Positions 43,732 through 55,659 of a DNA stretch of 64,000 nucleotides are shown one piece after another (positions within the stretch are counted from its first letter, which is position 1; the number at the start of each line of letters is the position of its first letter). The notes below the pieces were generated by a model. That model searched no databases. It was not told the origin of the DNA and saw only the letters and a list, made by a program, of their open reading frames with translations. The stretch is from the NCBI RefSeq assembly GCF_040869045.1, contig NC_090320.1, positions 244,342,978 to 244,406,977 on the forward strand, read 5' to 3'. The translations under genes and the position numbers were made by a program. The DNA is from Eurosta solidaginis. Its lineage: Eukaryota > Arthropoda > Insecta > Diptera > Tephritidae.

Positions 43732-45354
43732 ACAAGTAAGGAAGGCTAAGTTCTGGTGTAACCGAACATAACATACTCAGCTGAGAGCTATGGAGACAAA
43801 ATAAGGGAAAATCACAGTGTAGGAAAATGAACCTAGGGTAACCCTGGAATGTGTTTGTATGACATGTGTATCAAATGAAAGGCATTAAAGAGCATTTTAT
43901 AAGGGAGTGGGCCATAGTTCTATAGGTGGATGTCATTTAGGGATATCGCCATAAAGGTGGATCAGGGTTGACTCTAGAATTTGTTTGTACGATATGGGTA
44001 TCAAATTAAAGGTATTAATGAGGGTTTTAAAACGGAAAGGCCCTTAGTTGTATATGTGAGGGCGTTTTCGAGATATCGACCAAAATGTGGACAAGGGTGA
44101 CCCAGAACACTAGCGGGTACCGCTAATTTATTTATATATGGAATACGACGAACAGTATTCCAAGATTCCAAGGGCTTTTGATTTCGCCCTGCAGAACTTT
44201 TTCATTTTCTTCTACTTAATATGGTAGGTGTCACTCCCATTTTGCAAAGTTTTTTTCTGAAGTTATATTTTGCGTCAATGAACCAATAAAATTGCCATGT
44301 TTCATCCCTTTTTTCGTATTTGGTATAGAATTATGGCATTTTTTTCATTTTTCGTAATTTTCGATATCGAAAAAGTGGGCGTGGTCATAGTCGGATTTCG
44401 GCCATTTTTTATACTAAGATAAACTAAGTTCAGATAAGTACGTGAACTAAGTTTAGTAAAGATATATCGATTTTTGCTCATCGTGTTAACGGCCGAGCTA
44501 AAGGACGGGCGGCCGACTGTGTATAAAAACTGGGCGTGGCTTCAACCGATTTCGCCCATTTTCGCAGAAAAGAGTTATCGTCAAAGACTCTATGCCTCTA
44601 CCAAATTTCACAAGGATTGGTAACTTTTTGTTCGACTTATGGCATTAAAAGTATTCTAGACAAATTAAATGAAAAAGGGCGGAGACACGCCCATTTTGAA
44701 AATTTCTTTTATTTTCGCATTTTATTGCACCATATCATTACTGGAGTTGAATGTTGACATCATTTACGCATATACTGTAAAAATAAAAATTTCTTTGTTA
44801 AAATTTGACTTAAAATGTTTTTTTTTTTAAAACAAGGGCGTGTTCGTCATCCGATTTTACTAATTTTTATTTAGCACACATATAGTAATAGGAGTAACGT
44901 TCCTGCCATATTTCATCATGATTTCTTCAACGACTGCCAAATTACCTTCTTTTAAAAGTGGGCGATGCCACGCCCATTGCCCAAAATTTTACTAATTTTC
45001 TATTTTGCGTCATATGGTCAACCCACCTGCCAAGTTTCATCGCATTTTACGGTTTTTCGAAATTTTCGATATCGAAAAAGTGGGCGTGGTTTAATCCGAT
45101 GTCGTTCATTTTAAATAGCGATCTGGGATGAGTGCCCAGGAACCTACATACAAAATTTCATCAAGATACCTCAACATTTACTCAAGTTTCGTGTTAACGG
45201 ACAGACGGACGGACATGGCTAAATGAATTTCTTTTTTCGCCGAGATCATTTTGATATATAGAAGTATATATCTATCTCGATTACTTTATGCCGTACGGAT
45301 TACCGTTATGCGAACCAATTAAATATACTCTATGAGCTCTGCTCAGCTGAGTAT
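43732..45354 (+). mobile_element. Helentron/DINE-1-like repeat, copy C (full length)
   Basis: The 5' start CAAGTAAGGAAGGC leads to the hairpin GTTCTGGTGTAACCGAAC (one mismatch) and TACTCAGCTGAGAGCT. The 3' end is AGCTCTGCTCAGCTGAGTAT. TACTCAGCTGAG is the exact inverse of CTCAGCTGAGTA. About two 130-bp modules follow the 5' end. GGACAGACGGACGGACATGG precedes the 3' end. 1623 bp, non-coding. Confidence 0.75.
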
Positions 45355-45462
45355 AATTACGTGAACTGCTCTCTGTCGTTGGTTGTACTTTATATTATCC
45401 TTTTACATCCGCCATTCTAAAGAGCCGGAAAGCATATGCATATCATGACATTCATTTATTAA

Positions 45463-46372
45463 TTGGCGCTTACCCGCCTAAGCGATTTTGGCGGTTTCTA
45501 TACAAGTCACGCCAGCTATTCCTGTTTCGCGATAGCTGACGGTAATGAGGAGTACCGAGGCAGGTCAAGTCTTCCTCCACCTGCCTCTCCCAACTTAGTG
45601 GAGGACTCCCCATTCCTCTGCTGCCAAACTGCGGTGTCGACTGAAGTACTTTCTTGGCCGGAGCGACTTCGCATAACATGACCAAGGCCACGAAGCCCTT
45701 AGGGTTTGATTCCCTGCACTATCGTCATATCTGTGTAAAGCTTATACAGCTTATAATTAAACCTACTTCGATACTCGCAGTCGGCATCACGGACAAGAGC
45801 ATAAATCTTCCGGCGAACTTTTATCTCGAACACTCCAAGAGCCATCTCATATTCTCTCGACACCTTCCATGATTCCGAGCCATAAATCAGGACAAGTATG
45901 ATTGCGAATGCGCCGATTATTTTTTGGACGAAAGCAAATACTTGGTCTTGTTCTCAATTAAAGCAAGACCTATTTTTGTTTGCTTCTTTATCTAATCCAG
46001 AGAAACCAGTTCAGGACGATGATTCTCTGCTCGATGGTAGATTAATCAATTCTAAAGCCGCGCTGACAAGGTCAAATCAGTTTGTTGACTATGGGCTTCA
46101 GTCTTTCGCACAGTACGCAGGATAGAACCTTATACCCAGTTATTGACGCAGTTTGCGGGATCGCCTTCCTTTTGGATTGAGCAGAGGAGAATTAGGTTCC
46201 AATCTGGTGGCATCCGCTCATCCGACCATATTTTGTATAGGAGTTGATGCTTGCTATTTACCAACTCTTCGTCTCCGTGTTTGAACAGCTCGGAGGGTAT
46301 TTCGTCATTACACCATGACATCCTTGGATAGGTAATATCGGATTCTTTGAAAGAATATAGAAAAGTATTCAA
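45463..46372 (-). pseudogene. RTE-type LINE, internally deleted
   Basis: On the minus strand it reads NDEIPSELFKHGDEELVNSK and ERMPPDWNLILLC (just before RT), then frameshifted NRLIGPYQ-like sequence (~46100-46040). Most of RT is missing. Next is ILVLIYGSESWK / ALGVFEIKVRRKIYA (~45895-45800), and the C-terminus QSTPQFGSRGMGSPPLSWER ending QNRLGG. Same clade as 27870-28960. Confidence 0.8.
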
Positions 46373-46599
46373 GAAAAATAATTCGTTTGAGCTTAATAGA
46401 GATAGCCATATAAATCATCGAACTAGAAAATATAATAACATCTGACGACAGATGAGAACCAAGCAGCCTTTAAGATAGCCGTGATATTACAGTCAAGCCC
46501 GAATAACACTTTTGGGACGACAAGAGAAACTGGCCCTCACGTGGCCAGTGTGATCCGTTGTGATACCACAATGGAGCATTTGTTTCCGCAGCGCACTTA

Positions 46600-47310
46600 C
46601 CTAATGTAGCGCAGAATGTCGTTTATATTTGCGGATTTAACTCCAAAAAGCACCCAAAGAAGTGTCTGTGGAGACATCGGTACCTGATATTCGAGAGGAC
46701 GGGACAATGGCACAGATAATGTTCTACGCTATCTATCTCTTCCTCGTCCCTCTAGGGGCCGGAGAAGTAATTTGTTTGCAGTCCATATGAACATCATGTG
46801 CGCTCATAAGACAGTGCGGTAGTGCGCTAATAGAGAGGCGATTTGGAGTTACGACTGCTTGCGACCCGTTTTCGTCCATCTTGGGTCAGATTTGTCTGGA
46901 CATCCTACATTTTGGGTGCATGTATCATATTGCTTTAACTTTTCTGTGAACTGGCATCACAGCCAGTGCTTGCAAGTATTCAAACGAGGTTTCAACCACC
47001 CAGCAGTGGTGATTGTTTGCAAGTTGTTAACTTTGCTTGCTAGCTCATCAGCAGCACAGCTTCCGAAATGTTACTGTGACCTGGAGCCTATATTATGCTC
47101 AGGTTACACCTATCGGCGAGCTTTTTAAGAGCTTCCCTGCACTTTAACGTCACAAGTGACGATGTATGGCAGCTTGGCTGTCGGAAAAAATGGAAATAGG
47201 GTTAGTCACCAGCTGGTTAATCATATAACAAGCAGCTTCCCAGATAGCTATAAGCTCAGCTCGAAAAACACTGCAGTGGCCTTAACCTCTTATTTATACT
47301 GAGCTTTCTT
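46600..47310 (-). pseudogene. LINE RNase H remnant
   Basis: The minus strand reads RAELIAIWEAACYMINQLVT then ISIFSDSQAAI (~47255-47165), with the catalytic E and D of RNase H, followed by a stop-ridden tail containing LLAHYRTVL (~46830). Low sequence integrity. Confidence 0.6.
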
Positions 47311-48400
47311 GTGAATATTCCACTGGCAACTCTGTGGTTCAGTTTAGAGCCCTCCGTGAAAACTGAAATTTCTGAACTTCCCAACACCATACAGTTTGCC
47401 CGAATATGCACCATCAGCTATACAGCAGCCCATCAACCAACAGTTACATCTACTGACAATTTTGGCACCGCTCACACTTCCACCATTAACCGTCCACCGT
47501 TAACCATCAACCACCCATCAGTAAAGGGTTCAGCATTCACCACTCATCATTCACGTATTCATCGCCACTTAAATCTACCGATCGTTTTGGAAAGCAGCAA
47601 ACGGATCCCGATTTCTCACCGACAGCTTTGGCATCGTCCACCGACTTCATTGCTAACCAAGCTCTCTCCTTCTTACCTTGAACAGGCGACTTAGTCGTCT
47701 ACGTTTGAAGAAAGGATAAGCAAAATGAGACCGTTTTGAAGATTCTACAGAAACATTTTTGTAAAAGTTTTCATCGCTACAACAAAATGGAATATAATCG
47801 AATAATGACCTCTCTTGTCAATGTTCAGGCATGCAAAGGAAGTGATTTAGAAACTAGACTGAGTCACGGTTTCAGACTTTGTTTACTCCATTTCTTTGTT
47901 GCTGTCTACAAACGAAATTTTAAATTTTACTATAAATACCCCAAACATGATAACGTTCTAATAAGAAAAAAATATAATAATAATTTTATCTCTCATTTGA
48001 TTATTAATGTATTTTTGTAGCTTGTGATTATTAGGGTGTTTCATTTTGAGATGATAATTTCTTCATTTGTTTGAAAAAATAATAAATAATAAAAATAAGA
48101 ATTGAAAACGTCTGCAAAACCCCAGGAAAATAATAACAGCTGCTTCCCCAGGGCATTTGTACTGATGTGTACTGATCTACCACTAGGATGACTCTATAAT
48201 AGGGAGTGGTAATTCATACCTTTCTCCTCATACGTAGGCGTTCTAGTCGTCGATTCGTTTTCAAAGTTCTCTTTTACGGTATTTGTCGTCTCATTGTTAT
48301 CTTGACACAAATAGACGAGCGACCTTCTCTGAAAAAATGTTAGCTAATAAAAAGGCCAAGTAAATAAGATACCTAAATGGTCAAAATCAAGCAAATCACT
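47311..48400. other. No gene recognised
   Basis: An open frame at 47311-47694 is rich in His, Thr, Ser and Pro without a motif. I do not call it a gene. Confidence 0.4.
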
Positions 48401-48454
48401 TAGTTACTTTCGTAATAGGCACAAATGATTCCGAAAATATCGAATGCCGGCGTT

Positions 48455-48665
48455 TCGAAAATCTCCTATATCAGAAAACTCTTGAATAACGCCCTATTTC
48501 AGAATTTGTCTCAAAAACGCCTTATCTGAGATTAAACTCGGCATATTTTAACAACAGCTGAGGCATTTTAGAAAAATATTCCGAGATCGGACGACCTTCA
48601 ACCGAATTCTGAAATAGTGCGTTTTTAGAACAAATTCTGATATAGGTAGTTTTTGATAAATATTC
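48455..48665. repeat. Imperfect foldback element
   Basis: The left part carries CTCCTATATCAGAAAACTC and CGCCCTATTTCAGAATTTGT. The right part carries inverse forms (GAATTCTGAAATAGTGCG, ACAAATTCTGATATAGG). It is probably a small MITE; ends are not exact. Confidence 0.55.
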
Positions 48666-49027
48666 GGATTAGCAGCCGAGATAGGGTGATATTATTCCAC
48701 TTAGCCGCTAATATGTGATATTAAAGATTTAGTTTGTATGGTAGCTGCTGCGCTCCCTTCAATATGTCTTATACCTTCATCCAAGTACAAGGAAAGTGGA
48801 TCAAGAACCGATCTATTCCAAAATATGTAATTTATGGTACGATTTCTTTGAAATTCAGTCCAGGTGTTCCTCTTTGGCCAAGTTAATATTAGAGACACTT
48901 TTCTTTTCAAAAAGTGGAGCAGGGCCCGGCTTATTGTGATAAATCGTATTAAGGTAGCAATTTGACTGAGATTATGTATTTTCAGGAAGTGGCGAGCGGC
49001 CAACATATTCGAAAAAGTCTTAAATAT

Positions 49028-49478
49028 AGTGGCGAATATTGACATCACTAGGCTAGTTAATAATCACGCAACAACAAAAACACGAAGCAGACACTCTTAT
49101 GTACATGTACAAGCCAACGAAGAGATACCTCACACACACAGATGTAGTCATCAACCGAAGTTGTTACTCACACATACACACGCATATAGTATGAAGCTTA
49201 ATTACCAAGCAGGAGATACAGCAGTTCTAGAAGGCGAAACGTCCAGACCTTAGGAGAAATATGCGAACTAAGCAACAGAGAGTATAAAAGCAGCGCAAGC
49301 TGAGCAATCATTCAGTTTTTATTTAAGCACGCTATTGGGTTATTGTGAAGTACTCTCAAAGTAGTATAATGAAGACTATTTTGCATTATTGAATCTTGGA
49401 GTTATTTATTCAACAGTTTAGCGATTTTAACGTTAGCAGAAGGTTTGGAATAAGCGGAATTTCCCTAAGTTCATAACA
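49028..49478 (+). repeat. Solo gypsy-type LTR, plus orientation
   Basis: It reads as the reverse complement of the 40270 LTR: (A)GTGGCGAATATTGAC at the start, ACGTTAGCAGAAGG and CCCTAAGTTCATAACA at the end. The left flank is ATAT (49024-49027) and the right flank ATTT (49479-49482), a target duplication with one change. Confidence 0.8.
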
Positions 49479-49769
49479 ATTTGCTTTAAATTTTGTACAG
49501 GGATACCACCTTGACTAGCTTGTTTTTTTAGTGGACCAGAATCTAACCCATAGTAATTAATCTTGAAACTAAAATTTTTAGAATTAAATCTGCTTTGGTT
49601 TTCGTCAATTTCGTATATGGGTTGTAAGCGCGCTTTTGTTCGAAATGAGGACCTATTTCTGAGATATAGACCAAAATGTGAACCTGGGGGTCAAAGAAAG
49701 TGTTTACACAATATGAATATCAAAATGAGGATTTTAATAAGGGGCGATGGTTAACAAAAATAGCTAGAG

Positions 49770-49985
49770 GCAATAAGTAGAAAAATAATTGTATAGGGGG
49801 AGAGAAGAAAGGGGGAAAGGAATAAAACTATACAGAGGAGAGGGAAAGGAATGAGTAGAAACAGAAGAGAAATGGAAATGAAAAGGAAAATAGAAAAATT
49901 GCAAGGGGGAGATAGGAAAGGAAAGCAGGCAAGAGAAAAGAAGAGATGAAGAAAAATATACGGTTGAGGGAGAAAATAAACTGGG
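49770..49985. repeat. Purine-rich tract
   Basis: Almost only A and G on the plus strand. The overlapping minus-strand open frames (Phe/Ser/Leu/Pro only) are composition artefacts. The tract resumes after the LTR element at 51757, so the element inserted into it. Confidence 0.7.
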
Positions 49986-49988
49986 AAT

Positions 49989-50237
49989 TGCAATAAGCAA
50001 GCAGAAAAAGATATAAATTAAAGCGAACATATGTAAGCACGTACCAAGTAAAAAATGCAACCAGTCGCCTTTAGCAGTTTCCAACGAGTGACCGTCTTTA
50101 TTATTTCAAAATGGTGTCGTTGTGAAAGACAAACTGTGCTTAATGTTATACTTGACATATCATTTTTGTACTGTTGGCAATGCCAATGTTAATCTACTAT
50201 ATCTTTATGTTACATTAACCCTATTCGTACTACTACA
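49989..50237 (-). repeat. 3' LTR of the gag-only element
   Basis: 249 bp. It matches 51525-51756 throughout except for point changes and a 15-20 bp stretch near 50110-50128 missing from the partner. Confidence 0.88.
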
Positions 50238-50269
50238 ACTCGGCCATCCTGCAAAATAGAATCCCCTGA

Positions 50270-51466
50270 TTCTAGACATGCAGGCCACGTTCACCGCGTA
50301 CGAAGCACGTTCCTGTTTCCCGCCTGGGTTTTGGGTAATCTTTTGACAAATGTCCGAAACCGTTGCATCTGTAGCATTTCGTTCTTTCCTGATTTGCTGG
50401 TTTGTGCTGACGTAGTTGGACTGTGCGGAAAGATGCCACTAGTTCGTTTGCTGTTTTGCAATTTAAAATTTTTGCGTGTACTTGAAGCTGCCAATCTGGT
50501 ATACCGTCAATTAGGTATTCAGCAAATTCTTTATCGCTAAGGCTAAATGAACTGCTCAGCAGACGTTTTTCGTTTACGTAGCATAAAAATGTTTCACCGT
50601 CTTTCCAGTGGCGTCTTTCGAACTTACGGCGTGCGTCAAGTAAGTACTTTGTTGGCGAAAACTACTGACATCTCGTCAAGTGTCTCGTGCGTAGTTTTGG
50701 TAAACATTTTGTTGGAGTTATACCATGTTAGTGCTGCGCCTTTTAATTTTAGCCACAGGACGACACCTAACGCTTCGTTATTTACCTTCAACGCCGCTTG
50801 GGTATGTCGCAGCTGAGATAGCCACACGTCGAACCCTCCTCCGCCATTGTAGTCTTTGATCATCTCTTTTAATGTTTGTAATGGTATTACCGGTGTCGCG
50901 CTGTACGTGGAAGTAGTTGCCATACTAGTCTTTTGTTTCTCGAAGCTCAATTGCAGTTTTAGGAGTTCGATTTCTTTTTCCAATATTTTTAATTTAATTG
51001 TTTCATTTATTTCGGAAGCGCTGTCTTCAATTGTAGAGTGCTGTACTTCGGCTTCATTGGCTACCGGTATACCAAATGTCCCGTTAAGAACGTACAAGAT
51101 GTTGTCGCTAGGCTGACCACAGTTACCATTTGCGGTGCATTGTATGCCGTTGTCATTGCCTGCGCCGTCTGCGCTGTTTTCATTACTTACGCCATCTGCG
51201 TCGTCGTCATTATTATCGCTGCTACTGTTTGCGACCTCATCGTCGTTTGTTTGATTTCTGTAATTTCCGCCGCTTGCTCCGGTGTTTACGCCATCATTTC
51301 TTTTTTCCGAAGTTCCTGGGCACAATGCTATGGCTTCAGCCGATAAATCGCTGATTCTTGCCGCAAGTGATGCCCTTGCGCCGCTGGCGTTAATTCCTAC
51401 AGCTGTGCACCACGCTTTCAGCTGAATCAGAGAGTATTTTTCCGCACTAATAGCGTCTTTATTCAT
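50270..51466 (-). pseudogene. gag of the gag-only element, frameshifted
   Basis: The start codon at 51466 opens MNKDAISAEKYSLIQLKAWC. Residues ~10-45 form a SAP-like helix pair (SLIQLKAW...ASGARASLAARISDL). An acidic Asn/Asp/Ser-rich stretch follows, then a coiled-coil-like KLKILEKEIELLKLQLSFEK (~130-165), then a capsid-like region VWLSQLRHTQAALKV..LKGAALTWY. The frame shifts near 50640. The final zinc knuckle CYRCNGFGHLSKDY (~50380-50340) has Tyr in place of the last Cys. Confidence 0.8.
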
Positions 51467-51524
51467 ATTTTCCGTTTTAAATTTTGTTTAAATGTAGGAT
51501 GGTGGTTTCGAAGATCACTTCTGA

Positions 51525-51756
51525 TGCAATAAGCAAGCAGAAAAAGATATAAATTAAAGCAAACATACGTAAGCCCGTACCAAGTAAAAAATGCAACCGG
51601 TCGCTTTTAGCAGTTTCCAACGAATGACCGTCTTTATTATCTCAAAAGCAAACAGTGCTTAATATTATGCTTGACATATCATTTTTGTACTGTTGGTAAT
51701 GCCAACGTTAATCTACTACATCTTGATATTACATTGACCCTATTCGTACTACTACA
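51525..51756 (-). repeat. 5' LTR of the gag-only element
   Basis: 232 bp. Just inside, the minus strand reads TCAGAAGTGATC, which may be a shifted or damaged primer site (compare TGGTGTCAGAAG in the gypsy element). Confidence 0.88.
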
Positions 51757-52053
51757 GAATATAGGAAAGCAACATCGAGAAAGTGAAAGGAGACAATGCA
51801 GAGGAAGGACAGGGATGAAACGTGGAGAGGAGGGAGAAGCAAGAAGGTACAAAATTTAGTTTGCAGAAGCTACAATCTGACAAATGCCACTATTTATTGG
51901 GAGAGTAGGTACATTGCAAGGACGAATATTATCGAGCAGAATAACGTATGAATGATTTATCTACATCAAATATATCAAAATGAATGGAAGGGAGTAAAAG
52001 TGTGAATGGGACTGGTAGTGGGAGTGCTAGCGGGAGCGGGAGTGGGAATAGAA

Positions 52054-52717
52054 ATGAGGGTGTGAGTGGAACTGGGAGTATTAATGGGAATAGGAGTGAA
52101 AGTGGGAGTTGAAAAGGGTGTGGGTGTGGAAGTAGGTGTGGGAGTGCGAGTGTGAGCGGGTGTGGGAACGGCTTTAGGATTCCGAGGGATATAAATGGAA
52201 TAAGGATGGACGAATTAAGAACAAAAATGGAGTTGAAGAGAATAAGATAGAGAGTGGAGAGGGGAGGCGATGCTCTTTTTGAATGCATTCAAATCAAATT
52301 TCGCACAGAACAAAGTCTTCCGACTAGGCTAGCCGAGGATAAAAAGTAATTTTTTTTGTGAGGTGGTTTTCATAGAAGGCTGAGATAGCAATGAGGGTGT
52401 GAGTGGAACTGGGAGTATTAATGGGAATAGGAGTGAAAGTGGGAGTTGAAAAGGGTGTGGGTGTGGAAGTAGGTGTGGGAGTGCGAGTGTGGGAACGGCT
52501 TTAGGATTCCGAGGGATATAAATGGAATAAGGATGGATGAATTAAGAACAAAAATGGAGTTGAAGAGAATAAGATAGAGAGTGGAGAGGGGAGGCGATGC
52601 TCTGTTTGAATGCATTCAAATCAAATTTCGCACAGAACAAAGTCTTCCGACTAGGCTAGCCGAGGATAAAAAGTAATTTTTTTTGTGAGGTGGTTTTCAT
52701 AGAAGGCTGAGATAGCA
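52054..52717. repeat. 337-bp tandem duplication
   Basis: Copy 1 is 52054-52390 and copy 2 is 52391-52717, starting ATGAGGGTGTGAGTGG. They differ by a 10-bp deletion in copy 2 and a few substitutions, so the duplication is recent. The unit is a G-rich 'gggagtg' quasi-repeat followed by unique sequence. Confidence 0.9.
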
Positions 52718-53760
52718 CTCTGTCAATCCAGAGTTTAGAAAGCACCGATTGCATTTCTAGCAGAGAATTATTTCGAGTTAATATTGGAGGGCAACCGTAA
52801 TCAACCACTTATTGATGGGAGGGGTGACAAGCGTAGTATCGATGAACAGGGGCCGGCTGCCATTAATCGTTTAACAGGCGGCGGAACACGGTGAACGGTA
52901 TATGTGTTGGTTGTGACGGCGTTTGTAGCAGACTATCAATCAGTGGAGAGGGGTTAGGATGGTTGAACAGGCGGTTGATGGCCAGCGAGTCGGTGGATTA
53001 GTGGAAATATACCCCGGGTTTTATATGGTCGGCTTGTCCCGTAGGTACGGTGGTGGTGGATGCACATCTGTCTGGGAGAAAATGGAGGTAGGAACTTGGT
53101 TCCCTCACACCCAATCTCTGGACAAAAGTTGCGGACCTGTGCGAGATAAGTGAATCACATCTATTCGTGCAAAGTGTTTTCGAAACAAACATATCAAGAA
53201 TTTCGCCCTAAAACCCTAATGAGAATATACAAAAAATGTGTGTGCCGCCTTTCCTGGCATTAACTTTTATTGCTGGCTTAATTTTGGTAACATTTTTGTT
53301 GTTTGCTGCTGTTTGTTTATATTTAACTTTTAACAAAAGTGTATTAACATTACAAAGGAAAAATTGTAAAAATTACGTGAAAGTTGAGCAATATTTATGT
53401 ACGAGTATGAATGTATGTCTGTCGCTGGTGTAAGTGCTATAAATTCAAATGATTGCTAGAGTCGAAAAAATCGGTAAATTGAAAAGGGGCAGCGCACATA
53501 AAAACAAAACGTTTGAAATTCTTATCGCGTTTTTTGTTTTACGTAATTTTTTTAATATATTGACCGATATTAAATAGGTGAATCAAAAACGCAGACTATA
53601 GAAGTTCAGAAAAAAATATAAAATTTGGCATAAGAACAAAGAAGTGCTAAAACAAAGCGAGCGAACAGGTAGAAAATTCATTGCTAATATGCCGGAACTG
53701 CAGCTATATTATAAAAAAAAAATAATTATAAATTTGAATATGGTAAGTATGTAGTAGAAA
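52718..53760. other. No gene recognised
   Basis: A 65-codon hydrophobic frame starts at 53236 after an A-rich context (one predicted membrane helix at its start). Without homology or other support I do not call it. Confidence 0.4.
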
Positions 53761-55260
53761 CAAGTAAGGAAGGCTAAGTTCTGGTGTTACCGAACATTAG
53801 CTTTTGGAGCTTTGGAGACAAAATAAGGGAAAATCACCAAGCTAGGGTAACCCTGGAATGTGTTTGTATGATATGGGTATCAAATTAAAGGTATTAATGA
53901 GGGCTTTAAAAGGTAGTGACCTTTAGTTGTATATGTGAAGGCGCTTTCGAGATATCGAACAAAATGTGGATCAGTGTGACCCAGAACGTCATCTGTCGGG
54001 TACCGCTAATTTATTTATATATGTACAGTATACCTGCCATTATTCCAAGAGCTTTTGATTTCGCCCTGCAGAACTTTTTCATTTTCTTCTACTTAATATG
54101 GAACCCATTTTACAAAGTTTTTTCTAAAGTTATATTTTGCGTCAAAAACCAAACCAATCGCAATGTTTCATCCCTTTTTTCGTATTTGGTATAGAATTAT
54201 GGCATTTTTTTCATTTTTTGAAATTTTCGATATCGAAAAAGTGGGCGTGGTCATAGTCGGATTTCGCCCATTTTTAATACCACGATAAAGTGAGTTCAGG
54301 CACGTACCTGAACTAAGTTTAGTAAAGATATGTCGATTTTTGCTCAAGTTATTGTGTTAACGGCCGAGCGGAAGGACAGACAGTCGACTGTGTATAAAAA
54401 CTGCGCTTGGCTTCAACCGATTTCGCCCATTTTCACAGAAAACAGTTATCGTCATAGGAGCTATGCCCTTACCAAATTTCACAAGGATTGCTGAATTTTT
54501 GTTCGACTTATGGCATTAAAAGTATTCCAGACAAATTAAATGAAAAAGGACGGAGCCTGCCCATTTTAAAATTTCTTTTATTTTTGTATTTTGTTGCAAT
54601 ATATCATTGCTGGAGTTCAATCTGACATAATTTACTTATATACTTTAAAGATATTAAATTTTTTGTAAAAATTTGACTTTTAAAATTTTTTTTTTGCGAA
54701 TTTTTATTTAGAACACATATAGTGAGACGAGTAACGATCCTGCCATCATCATGATGCCTTCATTATGATATCTTCAACGACTGCCAAATTACAGCTTGCA
54801 AAACTTCTAAATTACCTCCTATTAAAAGTGGGCGGTACCACGCCCATTGTCCAAAGTTTTACTAATTTTCTATTCTGTATCATAAGATCAACCTACCAAG
54901 TTTCATCGCTTTATCCGTCTTTGGTAATGAATTATCGCACATTTTCGGCTTTTCGAAATTTTCGATATCGAAAAAGTGGGCGTCGTTATAGTCCGATTTC
55001 GTTCATTTAAATAGTGTTCTGAGATGAGTACCCAGGAACTTACGTACCAAATTTCATTTAGATACCTCAAAATTTACTCAAATTATCGTGTTCACGGACA
55101 GACAGACGGACGGACGGACATGGCTAAATGAATTTCTTTTTTCGCCCCGATCATTTTGATATATAGAAGTCTATATCTATCTCGATTAGTTTATGCCGTT
55201 ACGGGGTACCGCTACGCGAACAAAATTAATATACTCTGTGAGCTCTGCTCAGCAGAGTAT
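53761..55260 (+). mobile_element. Helentron/DINE-1-like repeat, copy D
   Basis: The start CAAGTAAGGAAGGC is present, but the 5' inverted-repeat arm is altered (GAACATTAGCTTTTGGAGCT). The 3' end GCTCTGCTCAGCAGAGTAT now forms its own local palindrome (CTCTGCT..AGCAGAG). ACAGACAGACGGACGGACGG lies near the 3' end. About one 130-bp module. Confidence 0.7.
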
Positions 55261-55659
55261 AAAAAGGAATTCTGTATGAGTTTAAGTGCGAAATGAAATA
55301 ATTAAAAGCAAATAAATGAATAACAAATAATGGCATTTGCGTACATTCGGTTGGGGAGTAATATTTTAAAAGAAAAAACCTTATATTAATCCACGATGGA
55401 GAAAAAAATTAAAAAAAAGCAAGGTCAATGACAACGAAATTCTATCCAAAAATCAATTTTGCTTTCGTACATGCAGAAATTGCTACATAAGGATATACAT
55501 TATCACTCTTAAACCTGTCGATCATTAGGGTGACAAGACAACTTAAATTTTCGCTTTCTCAACACAAGAAATAATTTTTGATATCAAATATTATTTTTTT
55601 AAATTGTAAATGAGTTTTTGAGAGTTTAAAAATATAACATTTTGGCTAATGAAATCCAG

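Larger units (their letters stand above)
49989..51756 (-). mobile_element. Gag-only LTR retroelement (non-autonomous)
   Basis: LTRs at 49989-50237 and 51525-51756 (TGCAATAAGCAAGC to CGTACTACTACA) enclose only a gag region in minus orientation. A 4-bp target duplication GAAT flanks it (49985-49988, 51757-51760). The internal part is 1287 bp, too short for pol. Confidence 0.9.

Noticed and set aside
47311..47694. 127-codon His/Thr/Ser/Pro-rich frame
   Set aside because: Repetitive composition and no recognisable domain or start context.
49751..50084. Three overlapping minus-strand open frames of Phe/Ser/Leu/Pro
   Set aside because: They mirror a purine-rich tract on the plus strand; composition artefact.
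51929..52615. Minus-strand frames with Leu/Pro/Ser repeats
   Set aside because: Products of the G-rich quasi-repeat and its tandem duplication; no protein motif.
53236..53433. Small hydrophobic protein of 65 codons
   Set aside because: One helix-like stretch and a fair start context only; no homology or neighbour support.
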